Source of the DNA: Bathymodiolus brooksi
Taxonomy: Eukaryota > Mollusca > Bivalvia > Mytilida > Modiolidae
Length of the DNA: 64,000 bases
Direction: 5' to 3'
Assembly (NCBI GenBank): GCA_963680875.1
Contig: OY804579.1
Span: 38,772,397 to 38,836,396, forward strand
Shown here: positions 23,115-35,300 of the stretch, one piece after another
Numbering within the stretch: position 1 is the first letter of the stretch
Layout: each line of letters starts with the position of its first letter
Notes under the pieces: generated by a model
Database searches by the model: none
What the model saw: only the letters and a program-made list of their open reading frames with translations
What the model was told of the DNA's origin: nothing
Translations under genes and position numbers: made by a program

Positions 23115-23480
23115 CAGGGGGGTGAATGTACATCATAATTGGAAGCCATTTTGTGCCGCTTGAATGGAAGTTTTTACTTATAGGCAAGGATAAATGTTAA
23201 CCGCTAAACAACGGTGTGTCCATCGTTTAAAAACTTGTTGTCAAACTTTCAAACACTTCGACAACGTTTTCGCAACAGGTGGAAATAACATTGTTAAAGT
23301 GTTTGAGAGTTTGACAACAAGTTTTTGAACGATGGACACGCCGTTGCTTAGCGGACATTTAGGGGCATTTGACACACTATCACATTAAATGTTTTCCTTA
23401 CAATAACTAATGCTATTATTAAAACTTACCTTCAAGCTGCACAAAATGGCTTCCAATTATGACGTACATTCACCCCCCTG
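23115..23480. mobile_element. Foldback MITE with 46-bp outer arms and 5-bp duplication
   Basis: The outer arms (23115-23160 and 23435-23480) are complementary with about two mismatches. They begin CAGGGGGGTGAATGTACATC. Inner arms (about 23198-23255 and 23290-23348) form a second stem, with GATGGACACGCCGTTGCTTA at the right. TGAGT flanks both ends. Both stems together could fold most of the 366 bp. Confidence 0.75.
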
Positions 23481-23807
23481 TGAGTACCACAATGTGTTTA
23501 TTACAACTTAAGGAAAACAGTTCTACATGTGACTTTAAGATGTTTTATTATTTATTGTATTTCTACTCTGAAACTTTAGAATAAAATTCAGTTAAAGGTG
23601 AATAGAAGTGCAGTTAAAAAGGTTTTATATATGTTATGTAGAGGTAAACAAATATGCAAAATACTATCATGTTAACTTGTTGATATAACTGTTGTAAGCA
23701 GACGGCAATTAAATAGATACCAGTAAATTTTGTTGTCGCTCTTTTATGACCATATCATTTACATCACTAGTGAAATACAGTCTTGTCCACTTATAATGAA
23801 ATTTTAG

Positions 23808-24137
23808 CCGTATCAGTGGTGTAATGGTTAGTGCAGTAGATCGTGGGTTCAAGCCCTGGTCGGGTCAAACCAAAGACTATAAAAATGGTATTTCTTCCTT
23901 CTCCGCTAAGAACACACTATTAAGGAGAAAGAACAAAGATTGGTTGGCTCGGAATCAGGATAATGTGTCCGAGTGGGGTGACATATCTATTCATGGACTG
24001 TTGTTTCAATGAAGTAGCAGTATATAAAATCCAACTAAGCGTGTTGGTCTAGTACAAAGCAGACCTCATCATCATCTCATTGAAAATTAACTTGTTCTCG
24101 CCATGATATAGTTGGTGTTGAACAACAATCGCTCACG
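23808..24137 (+). mobile_element. SINE-A copy with perfect 10-bp duplication
   Basis: GAAATTTTAG flanks the copy at 23798-23807 and 24138-24147. The head has a B-box GGGTTCAAGCCC and lacks about 10 bp between the A-box and B-box seen in other copies. The body and ATGATATAGT tail match the family. Confidence 0.8.
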
Positions 24138-24409
24138 GAAATTTTAGTGCGGAAAATGAAATATTTTCAATATAGTCAAACCTCAATATAAGCAGACATG
24201 ATATATGTTGATGGGGATAAATTATATATATATATGTTTAATATAACCATATTTCATTATAAATGGATTGGTCTGTATAGATTGTAATGATTGAACAGCC
24301 ATTATACTTGATTGTGTCTCTGCTTCTTGTCTTTGTCTCATCCGTCCATCACAAAAGTTTGTACATGTAAACTCCTCAAAACTTGCCATACTCGATTATT
24401 ACCATATGA

Positions 24410-24662
24410 TGGTTGGTTTATGGTGTTAAACACCATTTTCAACTATATTTCAGTTATATAGAGGTGGTCAGTTTTATTGTTGGAGGAAACCGGAGTACCC
24501 AGAGAAAACCACCGACCTGTCGTAAGTCATTTTATGACGTATTGTTGTATCAAGTACACTTCGTCTTGAACGGGGTTCAAACATACAACTTTACTGGTGA
24601 TAGACACTAATTGCACAGGTAGTTGTTAATCCAACTACCATACGATCACGACGGCCCCCTAT
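24410..24662 (-). mobile_element. SINE-B copy with perfect 12-bp duplication
   Basis: ATTACCATATGA flanks it at 24398-24409 and 24663-24674. On the minus strand it starts GGGGGCCGTCGTGATCGTAT and has TAGTTGGATTAACAACTACC and the tail ATATAACTGAAATATAGTTG. On + the tail appears as CAACTATATTTCAGTTATAT. This copy defines the full extent of the SINE-B family. Confidence 0.8.
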
Positions 24663-24849
24663 ATTACCATATGAAGATCGGATAATATTACTGAAATTTG
24701 ATCTTAGTATTTTAGAAAGAGTTATTGCCCTATTAACTTAGAATATTCAATCAGAAAGTTTGTACATGCATTTTAAATAGGAATTCCTCAAAACTATAGG
24801 GTTGATGATTGGATTAAGTAAGATGTCCGTCCCACCACGGTTTGAAAAC

Positions 24850-25015
24850 TTTCTTGGTGGTGTAATGAGTTAGCATGCTCACCCTGAGTGTGGTAGATTG
24901 TTGATTTGAGATTTGTTCAGTTTAAACCAGACTATAAAATGGTATATGCTGCTTCAGTGGTGCAATGGTTTAGCATGCTCGCATCAAGTGTGATAGATCA
25001 TGCATTTGAGAAAAA
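24850..25015 (+). repeat. Two tandem SINE-A tRNA-like heads without bodies
   Basis: GGTGGTGTAATGAGTTAGCA (about 24855) and CAGTGGTGCAATGGTTTAGC (about 24954) are two A-box heads about 100 bp apart. Each is followed by a degenerate anticodon/B-box portion, but the first body stops after GACTATAAAATGGTATATG. The diagnostic tails are missing. Confidence 0.55.
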
Positions 25016-26409
25016 GGTTATCCCCCAATAAGCAAAGAAATCACATACATATATAGATAGATGATGATTTTTATTTGGCATTTAATTACGTTCTAGCATT
25101 TTATGACGATTGCATAGAATCAGCACCAGCATCAAAATATAAAACAAATCCTAAAACATCAGCTTGATTTAACAATACATTACTGTGATTGTCAGATGAA
25201 GAACAGCATCAAAAACAATGTCTTAACTTTTAAATTTTATCTAAGATTTGGATGGATTTTCTTTCACAATTTTTTCATGATTTACTTTTAAACATAGTAA
25301 TCGGTAACAATTAACACATCTATATTTAGACTGGAGTTCAATAAACATTTTTTTATATTGTCGTAGATTTTCAGTTTATATTAGACCTGTATTATGGCAA
25401 GGCAGAATTATTCTACAACCTGCATATAGATGCAGTTGGTTCTATAATTTGCATGTCAATAACAGTATCAAAAGAAAATGTCTCTGCCCATTTATCTAAA
25501 TTCTTGACATTACATATAATTTTTCAAAAGTAAATCAAACAAGACAGAGGTATATGTAATTCTTGAAGCTTAGTAAATATAGCTGCAATGATGAATGACC
25601 GATTGGTGCTTAACGCCAACATTTTCAGCATTTCAGCTATATCTCGGCGTTATGCAGTGATGAGCATTAAATACTGTATCAAACTTAAGATACAAATAAA
25701 ATTCCAAAATAAAAATTCTTCTACAAGAAGGGACTTGAATGTAAAGGATCTATTTAACTTTTAATTGCTATAAGGACAAAGTTTTATTTTTGCTGTTCTA
25801 CATCTTATAATAAAGGTCAGATCTTCAATTATGAGACTATATTTATCCTGCAATCACTTATTTACATTAACAGTAGCAATAAAGGGACACATATCAACCT
25901 TATCTTTACAAGAACTTGACATATAAAGCTCTCCTAGTACCTGATTCATGTAGAGCAAACTGTAAGATAACAGCATAGTGCTGACAGGACACCCTTGAAA
26001 ACAATTGAAACAATGCTAGTTTCTGCCCTTTTCAGCAAAATTTTGAAACTTTTGGACATTGCAGGATAAACATAATATACATACACTGTCAGAGTAAAAT
26101 TTTTTTGCACTTGCTGCAAGAAAACCTTGCCATATAGGCTCCCTTTTCAACCTGCTTCTGAATCTCGTACAAATAAAAAACAATTTTTTTGACAATATAA
26201 TGTAAGTGTCTAAATGCATGGTTTTATGCCTGTTTTATGCAAAATGAATATTTTCTGCACCAAATAATTGCACATGAATAAATGCTGATAAACTTAATAC
26301 ATGTACTTTACAGTAAGATCAACATTTTCTATATTTACATAATTTTATGCTAATTCTCGAGACAAAAACTGTATTAAAAGCTAGGTTTCATGATATTTTT
26401 TCTAAATTA

Positions 26410-27335
26410 CAGGGTGTGAAGTGATCCTATATTCCTATATTTTCAAGATTTTGCTATATATCCTATATTTGCCTAAAAATTTCCTTTATTACATCCCAAA
26501 ATCCTATATTTTTCGAAACTACGAGAAAAAAAACTTGAATCTTTAATTTTGAATGGAAAATTCAAAATAAACATGACAAATAGAGGCTATACAAGATATT
26601 AATGCTGATACTTCTATAGTTTCTAACTGATTTTGTACATTCATGTGACTTTTTTATTGTTGAATTTTCTTGGGGATTAGATTCACTTGATTGTGTATTT
26701 ATTTCAGTATTATAGTCTTTTGTGGGACATGTCCATTTTTAGTGGTCTGCTACTCAGTATTGGTTCCTTGGTAATGAATAAAACATCTTGAATACAATGT
26801 TTAATAGTCTATAACATAAAAAAAATTACCAATTTAACTCTCATGGCTTTTGGACAATCCCAGTTTATTACTACATGTATCTTTTGAAAGAGTCATTGAA
26901 AAAATGTAAACCCTAAGTCTTGCTACAGAGCATTTGTTCCAACAAACTTTGTAAAGTTGAATAGGTACCTTTTTCTTCATAAAAAATATTATGTATAATT
27001 TATTAAAGTCATGATTTCAAAGACATAATATCAAAATTTGTCCTTTAAAGTGTTAAAATGTTCTTGTAATGTTCAATCCTTTGAAAAAGGCAAATGTTGA
27101 TTTTTTTTTCAATGTCTGATTTTTATTTATTTTGTAAAAAGAGCAACAGAAGACTAAAGTTTAATGATACTGGTTTTTTTCTTCATTTTTCATTAAAAAG
27201 GAGGCGAGGCATGGCTACATGGAAGGTTGAGGCCATGTATTTTTTGCTAAATATACCTTAAATTTACCCTATATTTTCATCTAAAAAAATCCTATTTTCC
27301 TATATAATTTTTGTCAAAAGTGGCTCGACACCCTG
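26410..27335. mobile_element. DNA transposon remnant with CAGGGTGT ends
   Basis: The left end CAGGGTGTGAAGTGATCCTA and the complement of the right end, CAGGGTGTCGAGCCACTTTT, are inverted. AT-rich subterminal repeats of TCCTATATTTTC occur on both sides. No clean target duplication was found and no transposase remains. Confidence 0.5.
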
Positions 27336-27779
27336 TAAATAACCTTTCCCACTTTTACAGTATAATGTTTAAAGCATAAAAACACCAGGAAAATATATTG
27401 CACAGAGGTACAAAAAATAATAACAAATTTGTTCATTATCAGGAAAAAATATCAACATCTGACAAAATTAATTTTAAGAGATCTAGATAAACAAATCGTT
27501 AATACCTTATATTACATATAAAATTACAAAGAAGTGGTGTGATTCCTGTTGTTAGCAAGCATTAATTTGGATACTATAACTTTAAACCTTGTTATTACCG
27601 GTATATAATTCACACATATGATTGGTTAGTGTTATCAACTAGGCCAATATAGCATGTACAAGTGAAATTTTACAATACACTACAGATATTATAGTTTGAT
27701 CTAATACTGGGACTACTATCTATAATGGCATATCAATTGAAAACAATTTTCAAGTATCACTGGAAACCTGCAATGTCTT

Positions 27780-28960
27780 AACTGGTCGGCCAATTAGGAA
27801 ACTGCATATGGCTACTAATAAATTGACAAAGGGTCTGCAAAGTGTGGAGGTATGCATGCACACAACTACAAGCTTTGTCTGATCGGTCTGTCAATTAGGA
27901 AAAGTACACATGACATGGTTACAAATACAATGGTCTGCTAAGTAAGAAGGTACACATTCGCACAAATACAAGCTTTGTCTGATTTATCAGTCAATTATGA
28001 TTTTACACATGGTCACAAAGACAAGCAATTGCAAAAATGGTCTGGTAAGTAAGAAGGTACACAATCCTACAAATACAAGCATTGTCTGACCGGTCTGCCA
28101 ATTATGATATTACACATGGTCACAAATACAAGCAATGCCCACAAATATGAACATTTACTGACAGATCTGCTAATTTTAAAAAGTACATATGGCTGCAAAT
28201 ACAAACAAATGCAAAAATGGTCTGCCAAGTACGATGGTACACATAAATACAAGCATTGTCAGATCGATCTGCTCATTATGATAGTGCACATGGCCACAAA
28301 TGTAAGGCCAAAAAAAAATATATGTGTGTTTACTGTCACATGTCAAAAAAATCTAGGGTCGGTCGGTCTGGATTATTTTTTTTTTTTTTTTATTATAGAC
28401 AAAACCGGAAATAGTCGTTCCCGGTTCCGGTATTTAATTTTCGAAAATTCCGGTAAAATGACAAATTATGCAGTTTTTCTACCTTCTTTGCTCTCAATTT
28501 CCACAAAAAGCTAGCAGTTGAATAAATAAAACATTGCTGCTGGTTAAACAACAAAAATGGTTATCCGAATTCTGTGTAAAAATGCATAGGGTCGCTAGCA
28601 AAAATTAGGGTAGGTCGGGTGACCGTAAACACACATATTTTTTTTTTGGCCTAAACAATAGCCAAAAAAGTCTGTCAAGTATTGAAAATCCACATGTCAA
28701 AAATATACAAGAATGTCTGACGGGTCTGCCAATTATAGAAGTGCATATGCCCATACAAACAAACAATGCCCAACTGGTCTGCCAATTATGAAAATACAAG
28801 TAATGATCAAATGGTCTGCCAAAGTATGACCACAAGCACAAACATTGGCAGACTAATCTGGCAATTACAAATGTACATTTAACCACATGTGCAAACAATG
28901 GCAGATTGATATGGGAATTAAAATAATACTGGTGTCTGTAAATAGATATGTGGATGGACT
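27780..28960. repeat. Degenerate ~60-bp satellite, split by a foldback element
   Basis: More than a dozen units carry GGTCTGCCAATTATGA, TACACATGGTCACAAATACA and AAGCATTGTCTGAC-type segments. The array occupies about 27780-28300 and resumes at about 28660-28960. The break is exactly filled by the inverted-repeat element 28305-28652. Confidence 0.75.
28305..28652. mobile_element. Foldback MITE with AGGCCAAAAAAAAATATATG ends
   Basis: The left end is AGGCCAAAAAAAAATATATG followed by TGTGTTTACTGTCAC. The right end is the complement, with GTGACCGTAAACACACATAT. Subterminal TCTAGGGTCGGTCGGTCT and TTAGGGTAGGTCGGGTGACC are also related. It lies inside the 60-bp satellite. Confidence 0.7.
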
Positions 28961-29199
28961 GACTGGACAAGTTACATGTAACCATAATTACAGATTTTTA
29001 TTTCAAAACAGATTTAGCATATTTTGAGGCACTTATAATTATATATATATATACTGCTAGCCAAACAAAAGATTACAATACTAAATTTGTCAATAAATTC
29101 GAGAGTTAATAAACAAATTATTATACAAAATGTAAAAAGCTACATAATATAACAGTTAAAAAATGACCATTTGATTTGTCAAAGGTGGATGTAGCTTTA

Positions 29200-29396
29200 T
29201 TATGCCCAATCTTTCTTGATCTCAAACTTCCAAACCCATTTTAGATGTTCATTTTTATCGTCGTCTGTAAATAAACTTTCAACTTTGTATTCTCCCCGAG
29301 CGATCATTCCTGAGGGCGCATCTTCTGAAGGTGTGGTCCAAGTATGAGGTTCTGACTTTGGTGGGTAACTTCCAACCATTAATTTTGCAGTATCAA
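29200..29396 (-). CDS. ARHGDIA: RhoGDI exon 4 (stop codon)
   Basis: It encodes residues 137-201 from [20 protein letters not shown] to KFEIKKDWA. The acceptor is AACACTTTCAG-like (ACTTTCAG). The sequence TAATAAAG puts a polyadenylation-type hexamer across the stop, although the true poly(A) site may be farther away. Confidence 0.93.
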
Positions 29397-32300
29397 CTGA
29401 AAGTGTAACATATATATATATCAATAATTAAAGCATGTCTTTTATGTGAGGGCAATTTATTTTATGCCCAACATTAGATTTAGATTAATGGTTAGGATTA
29501 GGGGTATGGCGTTTAACGCTCTTTCAACAATATTTCAGTTATATCTCTGCAGTTAATTTTATCGCTGGAGAAAACCGGAATACCAGAAGAAAACCACTGA
29601 TCTGCCGATAGTCACTGACAAACTTTATCACATAATGCATTAAGTACACCTCGTCATGAGCAGGAATCGAGCTCACAACTTTAGTGGTGATAGGCACTGA
29701 TGGACTGGTAGTTGTAATACCACCTACCATACGTTCATGACGGCCCCCGATTTTGATTAAGAAATCAATAATGACATTTATATATGTCAATCTTAATTAT
29801 GCCTACAAATTGTGATCAGAATTGTTGGACAAAGAACACAGTGTTCCAGCTAGGTCCTTTTCACAGGGCAAACCGCCCGTCCTTTTTCAAGTGACGCCCT
29901 GCCCTTTTTCAAAGTCTATATGTCCTTTTTAAGAAAATGTATCATTTATTTAGATGTTTTGTAATGATCCGCCATTTTTATGGATTACGCTTCCTTGTAA
30001 ACAATGTGCACGCATCATAATCAATATTCTACCTGTTAAACAAATTTAACATAATATGTTGTTGTCTTATTTCTGTCACAATGCCCTAGCGTGACAGACG
30101 TTTGAAGGAAGAAATTAAAAAATGCAAAGAAACAAACAGAAGTTTGAATGACTTTTTTAGTACTATGTGAGTTTTAGATATATTTTTTTAGCATTTTGAT
30201 GGTGTTGAGCTTTTAATTAATTTGAATCCCTTACAATAGCGATAAAAATATATTTAAAAAAAATAGAAATCACCACTTAGGTATTTTTAAAGTAGAATTT
30301 TACATCACTGACAGTGGTTCAAGGTCACCGTGTTTTCTATTATTAGCAAATTAATATTTTGATAATTTTTTTTATTTAATCCAATTTTAAAATGTTGAAC
30401 TTTCAAATTCATCTGAAACTTAAACAAGTGATTAAATAAAAGTTAATAAATTTTCAGAAAATGTACTGGAAGTGGTGATAATAATGATAATGCAAGTCAA
30501 GATAATAGTACTCTTAAAAGGAAACACCTTAACAGTCCTACCACATCTACAGAGAGCCCTAATAAAAGACATAGGCATAATAGTGGAGTGTCCCTAAAAC
30601 ATGCCTTTTTTGAAAAACCAACTGTGCGCTAAAGTGCCCTTTTTCAGGACCAGCACCCTGCCCTTTTGAAATCCTAGCTGGAACACTGGAACGGGTCCTT
30701 GTTTACACAAGAATAAAGTATCGTTCACTTTCAATGGAATTGTTATTGTTTGGATCAGGAAATGACACCATGACGGCACTTACAAAAGAAAACCATAACA
30801 TATATTTATAGAAATATTTTTCTGAACACCATGGATAAATTCACTGATTCTTGAAAATCCATCACACAAAAAGTTACACATTTTCTTTGGAAAATAATAT
30901 TTTTCTGAAATCCCTTGCAGATCTTATTAATAACAACTGTGGTTTTGAGGTTGTTTACCAGTAATACGTTTGTTAATTTCTTTAGCTCATTACTCCTTAT
31001 TGGTAAAAAAATATATCCAGGAATGGACGATGCAGAAAATTGACATTGAAATGTAGCCAATCATGCTTCATCTTGAAATCATTCACAACATATTAAAACC
31101 TCTCCTACATGTACCCTCATATGCTTTTTATAGGATTAACCTGAATGCTACACAGAATACATCTATAGAAATCTCACCTTTTAAACCTTTTCTGTATGTT
31201 TTCTGCACATATTTTAAACCGGAAACAATTTCTCCTTTCTGAACATAAAACTTGACCCTCATCTTATAAGGAGATGCTTCTTTTATTATAAACACTTTTT
31301 CTTTTAATTTTGATAAATCACCTGAAAAAGATGGAAGAAATGTTTACAATGTTTTCTGAAGTTCATGATTTTGTCAGAAATAATACAGTTTTTGCTTCTT
31401 TGTTTTGCACATCTGATTTCCTGTTTTGAATACATGTAGTTCTTCGACTTTGATTAAATCACAGAGATAAAGATACTTTAAGATAGAGAACTGAATATAG
31501 TCAAACCTGTATTAAGAGGTCACCTTTGGGACAAAGAAAAAGTGGTCTTTTAAGACAGGTGACCTCTTAAAAGAGGTTCAATTCATGATATTCTCTGACA
31601 GGACAAGATAAAGATGACCTTTTAATACAGGTGACCACATGGGCAGGTTTAACTGTATATACTATTTAGAATATAAATTCAGGACTTGTAATACAAAGTG
31701 CCCAGGTAAAATATTGCTTTGGAAGAGACAATTTTGCTTCCTCTTGGGTCCAAAATGAAGTGTAAATTGTCCTGTACTTTTTACTGGTAACTCTAGGTTG
31801 CCCAATTTTTCTTGGAGGGTGCATCATACATGAATATTGTGAATGTTTATTGAAATCAAAATTTGCAGATCAAAGAACCTTCTCATTCCTTCAACTCAAC
31901 CCTGATATCAAATGTCTGTAAGACCACTGCCATTAGAAGGAGTGAGTGATTGTTGTTTCAACGCCACCTCAGCAATTTTTCAGCTATATCATGGCGAGAA
32001 CAAGTTAATTTTCAATGAGATGATGATGATGTCCACTTTGTACTAGACCAAGACACTTAGTTGTATTTTTATAGTGCTAGTTCACTGAAACAACAGTATG
32101 CAGACAGACATGTTGCCTCACATGGACACATTATTCTGATCCCAAGCCAACCAGTCTTTGCTCTTTCTCCTTGATGCTGTGTGCTTAGCAGAGAAGCAAC
32201 AAATACCAATTTTATAGTTTTTAAATTGACCCGACCAGGACTCGAACCCATGATCTACCGCACTTGAGGCGAGCACGCTAATCATCAAGTTTCTTTTCAA

Positions 32301-35300
32301 ATACCTTATAGAACTCATGAAAACACTTACCATTCCCTCTGAATGTAACTCTTAGAATTCTTGACATCAGAATTTGACAAGCATTGTTCACAAATGAATT
32401 CCTCTCTTCAAATTACACAGGTGAAGTATATATCCAAATGACCACATATGCAATAATTAAAAGTATTGATGATAGATACCAAAATAATAATAGTAAATTT
32501 ATTTTTTGTTGTTCAGTCTAGCATGTCAAGTTGAGTAACATTTTAGTTCTTGTGAGTTTAACATTACCTGTAAGATCTAGTGCAACATCATCTCTACCCT
32601 GTACAATTAATGCTAACTCTGTCACTATAACTCTACGAGGATCTTCAGGGACTGTAAATAAACATGAATAAAAATGAAATTATTCTTAAACAAATGGATT
32701 TTTGAACTTTTCGACAGAACTATCGACAGCTTTATAAGTTGACATATGTATGTTCTATCTTTAAAATCACAATCAATACTATTATCTGTCATGGTTTTTT
32801 TTCGTGTGCAATGGCTTTCCATTTTTTTTCTTTGAGAATACCTGATGAAGCTTATTCCATAAATGCATTGTGCACATTAGCTACATTTTGAAGTGGTTGC
32901 TAGTTTTGTTGATATTGGTTGAAATTTTGACCATTAAAACTTTTTTTTCATAAAACTATCATTGATTTGATCTGGTCTGGTGCAATCCCTTTTTAGCATT
33001 ATCCATGTGGGGTTTTTTTTCACTTAATGTGACAATACCAAATATTTATGTATTGTTTTCATCAAATAAAAACAATATATCATGAGAAGAAATTCCCTTT
33101 CCAGTGAGTGAGTATCACTTAATGCCAAATGAGTGATATTTGAGCTATATCGTGGCAAGAAAAGTTACATTCAATGAGATGATAATGATAGCTGCTTTGT
33201 ACTAGACCTAGTGATGGGAATGGTAACATTTTCAAGATCGATGATCGATCATCGGTGACAATTGCCTGCTAAATGTATTTACTGACTATAATTAATCAAA
33301 TAGTCTTTATTTCAAGAATATGATTGACAAAAGTAAAGATATGAATAAAATTGTATCATAAATTCATAAACTATAATGTTTCCATTAGTAAACATTAACT
33401 AATAACTCAGAACAAAACAAAAGATCGTTTTCCATATGTGTAACACCTGATATAGATAGATAAATAATAGACTAGTCCAAATATGTGTTTGACAAAAGTA
33501 AAGATTTGAATAAAATCAAATAATATATTTACAAACTACAATTTTTCCATTTTTGTAAACATTAACTTAGAACAAAACAAAAGATCGTTTTCCATATGTG
33601 TAACACCTGATATAAAATGGACTATTCCGGAAATTAGATAAATAATAGACTAGTACAAAAATGTGATCATTGGATCGTATGATGACGTCCGACTGATTAG
33701 TCAATGTTTCCGATGATCAGTGCACCACTAACTAGACCAACATGCCTACTTGGATTTTCATAGTGCTAGCTCACTGAATCAACAGTCTGCAGGTAGACAT
33801 ATCGCTTCACCAGGTCATATTATTAAGATTGCGAGCCAATCAGCATTTGCGCTTTCTCCTTAATGTTGCGTGCTTAGCGGAAAAGCAGCAAATACCAATT
33901 TTAGAGTCTGGTTTTATCTGTCTCAGTGTCTGGGACTCGAACCTATGATCTATCACACTCGAAGCGAGCACACTATACATTACACCATTGATGCAGTTAA
34001 TTCTCTTCCCATGCAGTGATGAATCAGTGAATGAAAAGTGCCTTAAACAAATCTGTATATGGACAAAACAAAATTTCTTTTTGAAGACCAATTTAATTAA
34101 AACTAGGAAGAAATGTTTTAGATACTGTACCTAAAACTTATGTCTCTCCTTAATGCAGCCATCTGTACAACAATAAGTTACACATTATGAGTTGAATGAT
34201 ACTATTTAAAAAACAATTATTTGAACTTGAGGTCAAAGGTCAAGGTCATTACGGTATGGGACACACCGCCTTATGGTCATGTACCCATATACCAAATATC
34301 ATTGACCTATCTCGAAAGACAACTAGAGGCTCAGCACCGAGCTGAGCCTGTGTCGCTCACCTTTCATTCTGCTTTGAGGAAACTTAATACAGAACTTTCC
34401 AGGCATAGGTGCTTCTCACCAAATTTCAGCTCATTTTGGCCAAGCAGTTTCAGAAGAGAAGATTTTTAGAAATCGACCAATCTAAAACAAGAATTGCCTG
34501 TGGCAGCCATGTTTGTTAATGGATCAAGACGAAATGAGCAATTTCTATAGAGGACCTTCCATAGATGCTTCTTACCAAGTTTCATATCATTTGGACAAGC
34601 GTTTCAGAGGAAAAGCTGTTTTAGAAATCGACCAATAAGAAACAAGAATTGCCTAAGACGGCCATATTTGTTAACGGATCAAAATGGAAAGAGCAATTCC
34701 CATAGAGGACCTTCCATAGATGCTTCCTACCACGTTTCGGTCAATTTAGCCAAGCTGTTTCAGAGTAGAAACTAGAAGATTTTTTCAAATTGGCCTATCA
34801 GAAACAAGAATTGCCTGTGGCGGCCATGTTTGTAGACGGATCGGGACGAAATGAGCAATCTTTATAGAGGACCTTCCATAGATGCTTCCTACCAAGTTTC
34901 GGTTCATTTGGCCAAGCAGTTTCAGAGGAGAAGATTTTAAAAAATCGGCCAATCAGAAACAAGATATTGCCTGTGGTGGCCATGTTTGTTAATGGATCGT
35001 AACAAAATGAGCAATCTTTATAAAGGACCTTCCATAGATGCTTCCTACCAAGTTTCAGCTCATTTGGCTGAGGGGTTTCAGAGGAGAAGATTAAAATGTG
35101 AAAAGTTAACGGACGACGGATGCCAAAAGCTCACTTTGCCTTTGGCAAGGTGAGCTAAAAATGTTATGGCCCGGACAAGAAAATACTAATTAAAAAACTA
35201 TTATTTGACCTTGAGGTCAAAGGTCAAGGTTTCACGAAGGTCATTACGGTACGCGACACATTATGGTCATGCACCCACATACCAAATATAATTGACCTAT

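Larger units (their letters stand above)
17884..29199. other. Intergenic region between the SR and RhoGDI genes, repeat-rich, no gene recognised
   Basis: No reading frame here looks like a conserved protein. The structured parts are listed separately: tandem repeat 18725-19135, foldback 19514-19636, Helentron-like 20591-21250, a repeat pair near 21775 and 25840, foldback 23115-23480, SINEs 23808-25015, element 26410-27335 and satellite 27780-28960. A 5'-truncated SINE tail lies at about 20155-20212 between ATTTATAAAT repeats. Confidence 0.6.

Noticed and set aside
29196..29201. AATAAA overlapping the RhoGDI stop as the certain poly(A) signal
   Set aside because: It would leave almost no 3'UTR. 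It is mentioned in the gene entry but not called as a separate feature.
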